From: JAGMDK01 sp023128695
GTDB lineage: Bacteria > Planctomycetota > Phycisphaerae > UBA1845 > Fen-1342
Length of the DNA stretch: 12,237 nucleotides
Direction of reading: 5' to 3'
Assembly: GCA_030628805.1 (NCBI GenBank)
Contig: DAOVQG010000124.1
Span: 1 to 12,237, forward strand
Shown: in pieces, positions 6,271 through 12,237 of the stretch
Layout of the letters: each line of letters opens with the position of its first letter
How positions within the stretch are numbered: the first letter of the stretch is position 1
Notes under the pieces: model-generated
What the model was told of the DNA's origin: nothing
Database searches by the model: none
What the model saw: only the letters and a program-made list of their open reading frames with translations
Translations under genes and position numbers: made by a program

Positions 6271-6359
6271 GTGGCACGGCTGTGTCAGCCGTGGTATTCA
6301 CGGCCGACACGGCCGTGCCACCCATCGTGGTATTCACGGCCGACACGGCCGTGCCACCC
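6271..6359. repeat. REP/BIME-like double-hairpin repeat, copy 2
   Basis: Bases 6271-6323 are identical to the 53-bp element at 1379-1431. After a 3-bp gap the right half is repeated at 6327-6359. Copy 1 instead has an extra left half, so the arms appear to be gained or lost as units. The 341-bp spacer 6159-6499 consists almost wholly of repeat modules up to about 6360, followed by the promoter and leader of the next gene. Confidence 0.8.
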
Positions 6360-6427
6360 ATCGATGGGGCACCCCGCACACATGATCGGGCGTTCGCGCA
6401 CCGAGGGGCGAAATAACTGTGGTGAAA

Positions 6428-6436
6428 TGGTATAAT
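6428..6436 (+). promoter_or_regulatory. Extended -10 promoter of the EEP-family gene
   Basis: TGGTATAAT combines a perfect TATAAT with an upstream TGn, the extended -10 configuration that can compensate for a poor -35. None is visible at 6408-6413. The start codon is 63 bp downstream of the box, and the site lies just past the repeat block. Confidence 0.5.
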
Positions 6437-6499
6437 GAAGGTGGTTGATATTGTGCAGGGATGGATGCTTCGAAGCGCTCTATCTAAGGAGAAAGACCC

Positions 6500-8083
6500 A
6501 TGACACTCGCTATCCGCGCTGCCCGGCTGAAACTGGCGACAGTCGGTCTGGTTTTGCTCGCCGCCGGTTCTGCCTGGGGACAATTGCGCGTCGCTACCTG
6601 GAACGTGAGCAACTATACCGGCGGCCGGGTGGCGGACATCCAGACGTCTGTTTACGCTTTGTACGAAAGCCGCTCGTTTTCGCCGGACATCATTCTTGGG
6701 CAGGAGTTCTTCGGGCAAAACGCGGTGAACCAGTTCCGGGACGCGCTGAACACGGCGGCCGGGAGCCCGGGCGACTGGGACGCGGTGTACGTTGACGGGG
6801 ACGGCGGCTCGGAAGGCAACGTGCTGTTCTACCGCACCAGCCGGGTGAACTATCTGTCGAATTGGGTAGCCTCGCCCAGCAGCCTCCCGGCCGGCCCGCG
6901 CAAAGTCATCTGCTACAAGGTACGCCTGCAAGGCTACACCACCAATCGCGCGAACCTGTACTGCTACAACAGCCACATGAAGGCCGGCAACGGCGGCGAC
7001 GACAAGGCCCGGCGGCTGGCGGAGGCGGAGAACATCCGGGATAACGCCGAGACGGTTATCAATCCGGCCTACCACTTCCTGCTGGGCGCGGATTTGAACA
7101 TGTACACGTCGAGCGAGGCGGCGTATCAAGAGTTGACCGGCAGCCAGCCGAACAACGATGGCCGCTTCTTCGATCCGATCAACACGCCGGGCTATTGGCA
7201 CGACAACAGTTACTATCGCTTCGTACATACTCAAGACCCCGCCACTACCTACGGCATGGACGATCGGTACGATCAGATGCTGGTGTCGCAGACGCTCGTT
7301 GACGGGGAGGGGTTCGAGTACATCGGTAACCCGGCGATTCCGTACAGCACGACCACCTGGGACGACCCGAACCATTCCCGCCGCTGCTGGGGGAATGACG
7401 GGACGAGCTTCAACCAGCCGCTCACCACCACGGGCAACACCATGGTCGGGGAGGCGATCGCGCAGGCCCTGAAAGACTTGGCAACCACGGCGGGCGGCCA
7501 CCTGCCGGTGTACCTCGACCTGCGTGTCCCGGCCCGGATCGGAGCCGATGAGTCGCTCTACTTCGGCCAAGTCGAGCAGGGCGCCTCGGCCGAAGAGCTG
7601 CTGGCCGTGTGGAATGCCGGCGACGTGACCCTCTGGGGCGTATCCGGCCTCGCCGATCTGAGCTATTCGTTTTCGGCCAGCACCGGGTTCACCGCGCCGG
7701 ACGGGACGTACGTTAGCAGCCCCGGCGGCCCGACCGAGCACTACACGATCACCATGGACACGTCCACGCCCGGCGTGAAGACCGGCACACTGACGATCAA
7801 CGCCACTGGGGCGGATGAGACCAGCCGCGTGTTGCAGCTCACCGGGGAGGTGCTCGCCCCGACCGAATGCCCCGGCGACTGCAACTGTGACAGCGCGGTA
7901 AATTGGCGCGACATTGACTTCTTTGTCGCCGGGATGAACAACAACCAGCTCGGGTGGGAGGCCATGTTCCTGCCGGGCGAGCCGACGTGCCCTTATGCAA
8001 ACTGCGACGTGAGCGGCGACGGCTTCGTCAACTGGCGCGACATCGATCCGCTGGTCGAGTTGATGAATACAACTTGCCCGTAG
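6500..8083 (+). CDS. Secreted endonuclease/exonuclease/phosphatase-family protein with C-terminal EF-hand-like repeats
   Basis: A 527-residue exported protein. The signal peptide is about residues 1-27 (hydrophobic core VGLVLLAAGSAWG, cleavage near G27). Residues 29-340 show the metal-dependent EEP fold: VATWNVSNY (N35), GQEF (E69), NSHMKAG (H159), GADLNMY (D198, N200), DDRYDQMLVS (D258) and GGHLPVYLDL (H334). EEP enzymes cut phosphodiester or phosphomonoester bonds, so an extracellular nuclease or phosphatase is likely. The usual SDH triad reads GGH here, losing the Asp. A beta-rich Ig-like linker (about 345-450) precedes two Cys-containing modules, GDCNCDSAVNWRDIDFF and CDVSGDGFVNWRDIDPL (459-518), which resemble dockerin or EF-hand calcium loops and may anchor the protein. 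TAAGGAG lies 8 nt before the ATG. The gene is convergent with the thioredoxin gene. Confidence 0.85.
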   Translation: MTLAIRAARLKLATVGLVLLAAGSAWGQLRVATWNVSNYTGGRVADIQTSVYALYESRSFSPDIILGQEFFGQNAVNQFRDALNTAAGSPGDWDAVYVDGDGGSEGNVLFYRTSRVNYLSNWVASPSSLPAGPRKVICYKVRLQGYTTNRANLYCYNSHMKAGNGGDDKARRLAEAENIRDNAETVINPAYHFLLGADLNMYTSSEAAYQELTGSQPNNDGRFFDPINTPGYWHDNSYYRFVHTQDPATTYGMDDRYDQMLVSQTLVDGEGFEYIGNPAIPYSTTTWDDPNHSRRCWGNDGTSFNQPLTTTGNTMVGEAIAQALKDLATTAGGHLPVYLDLRVPARIGADESLYFGQVEQGASAEELLAVWNAGDVTLWGVSGLADLSYSFSASTGFTAPDGTYVSSPGGPTEHYTITMDTSTPGVKTGTLTINATGADETSRVLQLTGEVLAPTECPGDCNCDSAVNWRDIDFFVAGMNNNQLGWEAMFLPGEPTCPYANCDVSGDGFVNWRDIDPLVELMNTTCP

Positions 8084-8091
8084 CGACGAAC

Positions 8092-8122
8092 TGTGTCAGT
8101 CATTCGCCCCGGCCGGGCGCGG
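8092..8122. repeat. Duplicate of the thioredoxin gene 3' end, copy 1
   Basis: 31 bp matching 8173-8203 at 29 of 31 positions. The second copy spans the last codons and stop of the thioredoxin-like gene and a few bases beyond; this copy still reads GRGE-stop in the same frame on the minus strand. The two copies bracket the 8-bp tandem repeat at 8134-8173. Each contains the CCCGGCCGGG-like palindromic core, perfect only in this copy. Confidence 0.8.
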
Positions 8123-8133
8123 CCTTGCTCAGG

Positions 8134-8173
8134 GTGGGAACGTGGGAACGTGGGAATGTGGGAACGTGGGAAT
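8134..8173. repeat. 8-bp tandem repeat GTGGGAA(C/T) x5
   Basis: Five exact octamers with only C/T variation in the last base (C, C, T, C, T) fill the 97-bp spacer between the convergent EEP-family and thioredoxin-like genes. The array lies between the two copies of the duplicated gene end. Confidence 0.9.
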
Positions 8174-8180
8174 GTGTCAG

Positions 8181-8702
8181 TCATTTGCCCCGGTCGGGCG
8201 CGGTCTCGGCGGCGCGGATGACCATGCGTCCGGCGTGAGCGAGGAATTCCCGCGGCGGCTGAAAGCCGAACACGCGACCCACCTCTGCTCCATCCGGCTT
8301 GATGAACACCAGGGTCGGATACGAAATGATGTGATAGCGCTGTTTGAGCCTCGTGTTTTTCTGGGCATCGACGTTCAACGCCACGGTTTTACCCAGCAGC
8401 CACTTGATTACCGCTTCGTCTTTCCAGGTGACCTGATCGAGCTGCTGGCACGGTTTGCACCAGGTGGTGAAGAAGTCGACCATGACGACCTTGCTCTCAG
8501 CGCCTGCCTTGAGACAGGCGTCCTCGAAGCTGAGGTCGTAGAACGCCGAGCCCTCTTGCGGGGCCGCGGCCTTCAAGGCCTCAATCTTCGCCGCCCTGGT
8601 CTTCGCGGCCCTGGTCTCCGGAGACTCGGCCGGATCCTTGGTGCAACGCGGCAGGAGGCAACACACCACTAGCGCACAGATCATCAAGCAGCGGTGTTTC
8701 AT
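8181..8702 (-). CDS. Exported thioredoxin-like protein
   Basis: A 173-residue protein with an N-terminal hydrophobic stretch (MKHRCLMICALVVCCLLPRC), a signal or anchor sequence. A lipobox is doubtful because Arg precedes C20. A short charged linker follows, and a thioredoxin fold covers about residues 52-165. The redox motif WCKPC is at 81-85 (MVDFFTTWCKPCQQL), the cis-proline region YHIISYPTLVFIKPDG at 123-138 and the helix with PPREFL at 149-154. Thioredoxin-like proteins of this kind reduce or isomerise disulfides outside the cytoplasm (DsbD gamma, thiol:disulfide type). ATG 8702 is chosen over a longer frame from 8783 because TGGAGG lies 8 nt upstream and the signal peptide starts there. 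It begins 29 bp after the broken protease frame. Its last codons are duplicated downstream at 8092-8122. Confidence 0.85.
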   Translation of the reverse strand: MKHRCLMICALVVCCLLPRCTKDPAESPETRAAKTRAAKIEALKAAAPQEGSAFYDLSFEDACLKAGAESKVVMVDFFTTWCKPCQQLDQVTWKDEAVIKWLLGKTVALNVDAQKNTRLKQRYHIISYPTLVFIKPDGAEVGRVFGFQPPREFLAHAGRMVIRAAETAPDRGK

Positions 8703-8710
8703 CGCTGAAG

Positions 8711-8716
8711 CCTCCA
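8711..8716 (-). promoter_or_regulatory. Ribosome binding site deciding the thioredoxin start
   Basis: TGGAGG on the minus strand lies 8 nt before ATG 8702. It argues for this start instead of the upstream in-frame ATG at 8783. Confidence 0.7.
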
Positions 8717-8731
8717 GATATTCAATCCCCA

Positions 8732-8956
8732 CTACCGTTTGTCCTTGAGCTTCTTCAGCAGGAACTCGATCACCTCGATGCATAGGTCGAACCCACGTAG
8801 TAGAGACATGCCGACCAGTGGGGCACCTTCAACAGCCGGCACAGCAACGCTGCGAGTCTGATCGTTCCAAGCGATTTCCGCCCTGTGAACGGGGAACTCT
8901 ACCGTGCCGCCGTCGCCCAGGATAGCCTGTGTCGGCCCGGCGGCGATCCTCGTCCC
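8732..8956 (-). pseudogene. C-terminal fragment of a retropepsin-like (clan AA) aspartyl protease
   Basis: An open frame of 74 codons between an in-frame TGA (8957-8959) and TAG (8732-8734), with no usable start near its beginning. It reads ...TQAILGDGGTVEFPVHRAEI, then AWNDQTRSVAVPAVEGAPLV and GMSLLRGFDLCIEVIEFL. This matches, from memory, the second half of small bacterial clan AA proteases, where (I/V)LxDGSxxxF, PLLGMxLLxG and V(D/E)V are typical. The first half with the catalytic DTG/DSG motif is absent. The frame just upstream (ATG at 8973, reading MLVDAEGRG) could be the original N terminus left by an internal deletion, but this is speculative. The remnant abuts the end of the restriction cassette and precedes the thioredoxin gene by 29 bp. 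Confidence 0.6.
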
Positions 8957-8992
8957 TCAGCATCCACGAGCATGTCGCCGAACGACGCTGGT

Positions 8993-9607
8993 TCATTCCT
9001 CTTCGCCGTTCCTCGGGACAGGCTTGCCGTCGCGGACGACGACGTCCTGTCGACGATACACGGCTTTGTCACGGAGCTTCTTTGCCGGGTTCTTAACGCC
9101 GAATGTATGTGTTCGGCCGCCACCGCTTACGCCGGCCTTGCTCTTCTCGTATTTCCAGTCGCTCTTCTGAAGAAAAACGACATCAACCCTCCAGATGATC
9201 ACGGGTTTGCTTTGCTCAAGTGATTCGGTCGGGTCAACAAGATAACGCCAGATGATGTACCAGCCCGGATGATCGTAGTGGGACTGGATGGCCCAGGGTC
9301 TTTTGCTGGCCTTACTCTCGAGCGAGACGTTCGGCGATGGTTTTGGCCCCGAACCGCGTCGCTTGAGGTCCGGGAAGCGCTGTTGAGCAATGTCGGTATG
9401 CCGATGCTTCTCGTAGTTGCTGACAGCGTCCAGCGCGCGGGTCCCAAAGATGCCTACTACCGCACTGAATATGTTCGCTTGCTCAAAGTATATCTCCACG
9501 AACTCGGCGAGCCGCTTCTCCACGTAGTCTATCGCGCGCCGTATCGCAGAGACGTCAAGCCCGGGTGGCAGCGGCACGGAATGATCAAAATCACTCGCTC
9601 TTGCCAT
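8993..9607 (-). CDS. Putative type II restriction endonuclease, PD-(D/E)XK candidate
   Basis: A 204-residue protein that I do not recognise as a named family. It is called a restriction enzyme from its position: its ATG (9607) lies inside the last codons of the methyltransferase gene, a 17-bp overlap typical of coupled R-M pairs. A plausible PD-(D/E)XK nuclease core is visible: PD at 79-80 (RFPDLKRRG) and E97-S-K99 (VSLESKAS), followed by QSHYDHPGWYIIWRYLVDP (108-126). The N-terminal third is helical (VSAIRRAIDYVEKRLAEFVE). The Lys/Arg-rich C terminus, with GGGRTHTFGVKNPAKKLRDK, may contact DNA. GAGGA precedes the ATG by 5 nt. The length is normal for a small type IIP enzyme. The partner protein makes the R-M reading likely; the recognition sequence cannot be read. 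Confidence 0.62.
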   Translation of the reverse strand: MARASDFDHSVPLPPGLDVSAIRRAIDYVEKRLAEFVEIYFEQANIFSAVVGIFGTRALDAVSNYEKHRHTDIAQQRFPDLKRRGSGPKPSPNVSLESKASKRPWAIQSHYDHPGWYIIWRYLVDPTESLEQSKPVIIWRVDVVFLQKSDWKYEKSKAGVSGGGRTHTFGVKNPAKKLRDKAVYRRQDVVVRDGKPVPRNGEEE

Positions 9608-10553
9608 TCACGTCCTCGTTTGGTTCGTAACGCGCGAGTTGGGGAACGGCTTCTGTCGCTAACCTGAAGTACTCCGGATTGGTTTCCAGGCCGATGCTGT
9701 CAAGTCCGCAAGCCGATGCCGCCGCGACGGTTGAACCGGACCCCATAAACGGATCAAGGATAACGCCCTCGCCCAGCGGCAATGACGCCCGGACAATCTG
9801 CCGCAGAAAGCGCTGCGGCTTCAAGGAAGGATGCGGCGCGATGGAGCGTTCTCGGCCCCGGGCCGGCGAGGACTGTATCAAGTCGCGAAACGGTTCGTTC
9901 TCCGAGATGCGCCGTAGGCCGCCGGTCTTCCATTTTCGCAAATTGTCCCGCACACGACCTTCGCAGGGTTTACGAAACAGCCCCCACGGCTCCCAACACG
10001 ACTTTGGCATAACGGAAACCTGGGAGAATTCTCGATGAGCGTTCTTGGGGCGATCACCTCCGCGCAGGGTGTGCACGACACGGATGATTTCCCCGCGCTT
10101 CTCGAAACCGGCCGCGATGAACGGCTCATAGACGAGCTGAGAGACGAGCGGGTTCGTGGCGATGAAGACGTGTGCCCCGGGAACCAGCGCTGGCAATAGC
10201 ATGTTCGCCAACCGCTCGAAGAATAGCCGCAAATTGAGACGATCAGTCTGTCGAAGTACCGTAAATCGCGGCAGGGGGCTCCTACGGCAACCGTCGAACG
10301 AGGGCGGAATTCGCCATACTCCGCCGCGTCCGTTCTTCATCTTTTCCAGTTGATCGTTTCGATACTCGAGCAATCCGTAAGGCGGATCCGTCACGACGGC
10401 GTGAATCGAGTTCGGGGCGGCTCCCGTAAGCCATTCGAATGCGTCGGTCAGACAGAGCTCATAGCCACCGAATTCATCAGCGCTGTCCGGAGTGAACAGA
10501 GTAATATCGCGGAGAGGTCGCTTAGATCGCCGGTATTTAACGCTCTGCGTCAC
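9591..10553 (-). CDS. Site-specific DNA methyltransferase (N6-adenine or N4-cytosine, beta-type order)
   Basis: A 320-residue amino-methyltransferase of the N6_N4_Mtase family. The catalytic motif IV is VVTDPPYGLLEY, near residues 53-64 of the chosen start. The SAM-binding motif, DPFMGSGSTVAAASACG, is near the C terminus, so the catalytic-before-cofactor order fits the beta class. Between them are GGVWRIPPSFDG, HVFIATNPLVSQLVYEPFI, TLRGGDRPKNAHREF and SCWEPWGLFRKPCEGRVRDNLRKWKTGGLRR, a large conserved block probably including target recognition. DPPY favours adenine N6, but N4-cytosine is not excluded. The longest frame would begin at TTG 10634, but those bases are the -35 box of a promoter. 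GTG 10553, with AAAGGA 7 nt upstream, is the better start. It protects host DNA against the overlapping putative nuclease. Confidence 0.88.
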   Translation of the reverse strand: MTQSVKYRRSKRPLRDITLFTPDSADEFGGYELCLTDAFEWLTGAAPNSIHAVVTDPPYGLLEYRNDQLEKMKNGRGGVWRIPPSFDGCRRSPLPRFTVLRQTDRLNLRLFFERLANMLLPALVPGAHVFIATNPLVSQLVYEPFIAAGFEKRGEIIRVVHTLRGGDRPKNAHREFSQVSVMPKSCWEPWGLFRKPCEGRVRDNLRKWKTGGLRRISENEPFRDLIQSSPARGRERSIAPHPSLKPQRFLRQIVRASLPLGEGVILDPFMGSGSTVAAASACGLDSIGLETNPEYFRLATEAVPQLARYEPNEDVNGKSE

Positions 10554-10560
10554 GCCATAG

Positions 10561-10566
10561 TCCTTT
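10561..10566 (-). promoter_or_regulatory. Ribosome binding site deciding the GTG start of the methyltransferase
   Basis: AAAGGA on the minus strand lies 7 nt before GTG 10553. An ATG at 10558 in another frame reaches a stop after one further codon and is not a competitor. Confidence 0.6.
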
Positions 10567-10605
10567 GATAAGACACCACCTCTTTGACCGAACAGCTTCC
10601 AAACA

Positions 10606-10634
10606 ATTATGGCCGTTTCTACGTACAGTGTCAA
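10606..10634 (-). promoter_or_regulatory. Sigma-70-type promoter of the restriction-modification genes
   Basis: On the minus strand a perfect TTGACA (10634-10629) is followed by 17 bp and CATAAT (10611-10606), one base from consensus. It begins 3 bp after the topoisomerase stop codon at 10638. Transcription would start near 10599 and give a leader of about 46 nt before GTG 10553. The R-M cassette therefore need not depend on readthrough from the topoisomerase gene. Confidence 0.7.
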
Positions 10635-10637
10635 CGC

Positions 10638-11867
10638 TCAATCCAACCAGCGCTTATCCTTCAGCTTCTTGGGCAGATACGTCTCGGTGATGAAGCTGAA
10701 GTGCTTGTTGGACAGTGCTTCGAGCTCCAGCTTGACGCCCAGGGCTTCCATGTACTTGATCTCCCGCTGCCAGGCGTTCTTCTGGAACCAGGGGTAATTG
10801 CGAATCTCCCGCGCCCGGCGGCGGTCCTCGTCCGTCAGCGGCATCGGGACGTGGGCCGGGATGTCGAACCGCTCGGCGTCGCGGCTGCTCATGCCGATGA
10901 AGCGGGCCGCCGGGATCGCCATGCGTTGGCTCTCGAACGCCAGGTTGATCGAGCCCTGCTTGACGACGCTGTAGATGTAGTAGCCCCAGGGGTCGTTATC
11001 CACCAGCACGTACACCGGCAGCTTCAGCTCGTTGTGCATGCGAAACACCAGCCGCCGGACGCCGCGCGGGGGCTGACCGCCGCCGTGGATGATCATGCAC
11101 TGCTGGCGCTCCCAGAAGCGATCCTTGTTAAAACGCTGCCAGATGGCGCCTTTCTCGATCAGCAGGATGAACTTGGCCTTGTGCTTGACGAATTGGATCA
11201 CGTCGCCTTCGACGATGCTCGGCACGGCCCAGCCGCCGGAGCCCATCGCGGACAGCTCGATGCGGTCGCCGTTGTCGACGATGGTCATCGGGCCGACCAT
11301 GGAACCCTTGGTCTCGGCGTGCACGCCCAACTCCTCGCGCAACGCGGCGACGGCGACCTCGATGTCCTCGATGATCGGGTCGGATTCGGACTGCTCGTTG
11401 AAGACGAGCTCTTTGCCGCTCTTGCCGTCGGGGGTCTTGATCGGCACCTTGAGGTTGTAGAACAAGTCACGGATGCTGGTTGAGTCGCCGGCGTCGATCA
11501 GCTTCTTGCACACCTCGGCCACCCGCACGGTCTGCATGAACTTCTTGGCTTGGCTGCCCTCGCCCTTGCGGCGGCCGAGCAGGCTGAAGAACGACCGCCG
11601 TTGCGTGCCGTCGAGCAGCTCGATGATGCCCTTTTTCTCGTTGAAACTCACGTTGCTGAGCGTGCGCGAGGGGATCTCCACGTACGGGTCATCGCGCTCA
11701 TGGACCACCTGCACGATCCCCTTGGCCATCTTCCTGATTCGCTCCCCCGCGGCGGCCCGGTTGCGCCGGGAGGCGCGCTTCGAGCTCGTCTTCATGGAAT
11801 GTTCAGCGGCGGAAGCCTTTGCCACCCGGGTCAAGGCTATCTTCGTTGTAGTTTTCGATCTGGCCAA
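10638..11867 (-). CDS. top6A: DNA topoisomerase VI subunit A (Spo11/Top6A family)
   Basis: A 409-residue Top6A/Spo11 homologue, the DNA-cleaving subunit of type IIB topoisomerases. These pass duplexes through double-strand breaks with Top6B. The winged-helix domain carries STSIRDLFYNLK with catalytic Tyr at about residue 137. The Toprim domain shows FILLIEKGAIWQRF (E238) and PVYVLVDNDPWGYYIYSVV (D290, D292). The central PSRTLSNVSFNEKKG (66-80) and QAKKFMQTVRVAEVCKKLID (106-125) are typical of the bacterial, planctomycete-type proteins as I remember them. TTG 11867 is supported by AAGGGAG 6 nt upstream. ATG 11795, without a binding site but 7 nt after the stop of a doubtful upstream frame, is the alternative and removes only a basic tail. 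No Top6B gene is in the window; the 370 bp upstream are mostly repeat. Family identity is very secure. Confidence 0.93.
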   Translation of the reverse strand: MARSKTTTKIALTRVAKASAAEHSMKTSSKRASRRNRAAAGERIRKMAKGIVQVVHERDDPYVEIPSRTLSNVSFNEKKGIIELLDGTQRRSFFSLLGRRKGEGSQAKKFMQTVRVAEVCKKLIDAGDSTSIRDLFYNLKVPIKTPDGKSGKELVFNEQSESDPIIEDIEVAVAALREELGVHAETKGSMVGPMTIVDNGDRIELSAMGSGGWAVPSIVEGDVIQFVKHKAKFILLIEKGAIWQRFNKDRFWERQQCMIIHGGGQPPRGVRRLVFRMHNELKLPVYVLVDNDPWGYYIYSVVKQGSINLAFESQRMAIPAARFIGMSSRDAERFDIPAHVPMPLTDEDRRRAREIRNYPWFQKNAWQREIKYMEALGVKLELEALSNKHFSFITETYLPKKLKDKRWLD

Positions 11868-12066
11868 GTCTCACTCCCTTGAAAGTGACCGTACATTCCT
11901 TCGTGCGGGCCGCCACAGGCAGTGCCGGATGACGTGTCGGAACGCCTACCTCGCTCGATACCCAGCCTCGGCGGGGGCGGGGCTGCTTGAGAATAGCCTC
12001 GCAGTCCACTGCTGGGAAGAGGAACCGGACACGTACTTGGAACTGCGCCGAGCCCGCAAGGTGCAC
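11803..12066 (-). other. Doubtful small reading frame upstream of top6A
   Basis: An open frame of about 87 codons. From GTG 12066 it begins VHLAGSAQFQVRVRFLFPAV and ends DSLDPGGKGFRR at 11803. It is open through the 60-bp repeat to its right, where no start is convincing, and overlaps the TTG start region of top6A by 65 bp. Codon use looks acceptable, but no ribosome binding site or known family is visible, and the plus strand is also open here. It could be a short gene coupled to top6A ATG 11795, a gene remnant, or chance. Nothing else is seen in 11868-12088. Confidence 0.2.
11874..11880 (-). promoter_or_regulatory. Ribosome binding site supporting the TTG start of top6A
   Basis: AAGGGAG on the minus strand lies 6 nt before TTG 11867. 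This is the only good binding site near the possible starts of top6A. Confidence 0.55.
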
Positions 12067-12088
12067 GACGCATTCGGCGGGTCGGAAA

Positions 12089-12237
12089 ATGTACCGGCCG
12101 GGCCCCGTACCGGCCGAATCACCGGCTGGAAGCCGGTGCCACAAGGGAATGTACCGGCCGGGCCCCGTACCGGCCGAATCACCGGCTGGAAGCCGGTGCC
12201 ACAAGGGAATGTAGCGGCCGGGCCCCGTACCGGCCGA
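12089..12237. repeat. 60-bp tandem repeat running off the window edge
   Basis: Two identical 60-bp units (12089-12148 and 12149-12208) and the first 29 bp of a third, which differs by one base (12214). Each unit holds GTACCGGCCG twice and a perfect ACCGGCT-GGA-AGCCGGT hairpin. Because 60 is a multiple of three, all frames stay open and give repeating peptides such as WHRLPAGDSAGTGPGRY, which I take as artefacts. The array continues beyond the window, so its length is unknown. Confidence 0.92.

Noticed and set aside
6173..7741. 522-codon open frame on the minus strand
   Set aside because: It is antisense to the secreted EEP gene, whose motifs, signal peptide and ribosome binding site are clear. 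The left part translates repeat DNA (GTAVSAV strings).
8134..8203. Possible CRISPR or short-repeat array
   Set aside because: The octamers are directly adjacent without spacers, so this is a simple tandem repeat.
10584..11483. 299-codon plus-strand frame opposite top6A
   Set aside because: Its composition is rich in D, V, H and L with no motifs. It mirrors the codon bias of the conserved Top6A gene on the other strand.
8181..11867. A novel defence system joining topoisomerase VI A, methyltransferase, nuclease, protease and thioredoxin
   Set aside because: The R-M genes have their own promoter after the topoisomerase stop, the protease is broken, and the thioredoxin has a signal peptide. Top6A is a housekeeping-type protein in related lineages. 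Co-location is better explained by insertion of an R-M cassette.

Overview
The window is about 12.2 kb of GC-rich bacterial DNA. It most likely comes from a planctomycete, probably of the Phycisphaerae type. Three things point there: a secreted protein ending in two short EF-hand-like GDCNCD/CDVSGDG + NWRDID modules, a bacterial topoisomerase VI A subunit, and long gene-poor spacers filled with dispersed hairpin repeats whose chance translations (GTAVSAV, GRGSCRAE, WHRLPAG) I recall from such genomes. The assignment rests on motif recognition, not on a search.

Left part (1-4940), all genes on the minus strand: an LpxL/HtrB-like acyltransferase (178-1179), anthranilate phosphoribosyltransferase trpD (1456-2478), a two-TM protein with a helical TPR-like cytoplasmic part (2690-3718), and a secreted Gly/Asp-rich protein (4011-4940). 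Spacers of 210-300 bp separate them. These hold inverted repeats, a 53-bp double-hairpin element and a strongly palindromic MITE-like element at 3779-3911.

Middle (4941-8180): a 117-bp divergent intergenic region leads to a plus-strand lipoprotein resembling a type 1 periplasmic sugar-binding protein (5058-6158). A repeat-rich spacer carrying an extended -10 promoter follows, and then a secreted endonuclease/exonuclease/phosphatase-family protein (6500-8083).

Right part (8181-12237), minus strand, read from right to left: a 60-bp tandem repeat at the window edge; topoisomerase VI subunit A (10638-11867); a strong promoter just after its stop; a DNA methyltransferase (10553-9591) overlapping by 17 bp a putative PD-(D/E)XK restriction endonuclease (9607-8993); a broken retropepsin-like aspartyl protease fragment (8956-8732); and a thioredoxin-like exported protein (8702-8181). 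The methyltransferase/nuclease pair looks like a compact type II restriction-modification cassette with its own promoter. It lies between the topoisomerase gene and the decapitated protease remnant, which suggests insertion with loss of neighbouring DNA.

The least-explained signal is how the spacers are built. In two places the last bases of a gene, including its stop codon, are duplicated downstream and bracket a repeat block. Short identical motifs also recur directly after the stop codons of unrelated genes. I found no RNA genes, CRISPR arrays, complete insertion sequences or rho-independent terminators.
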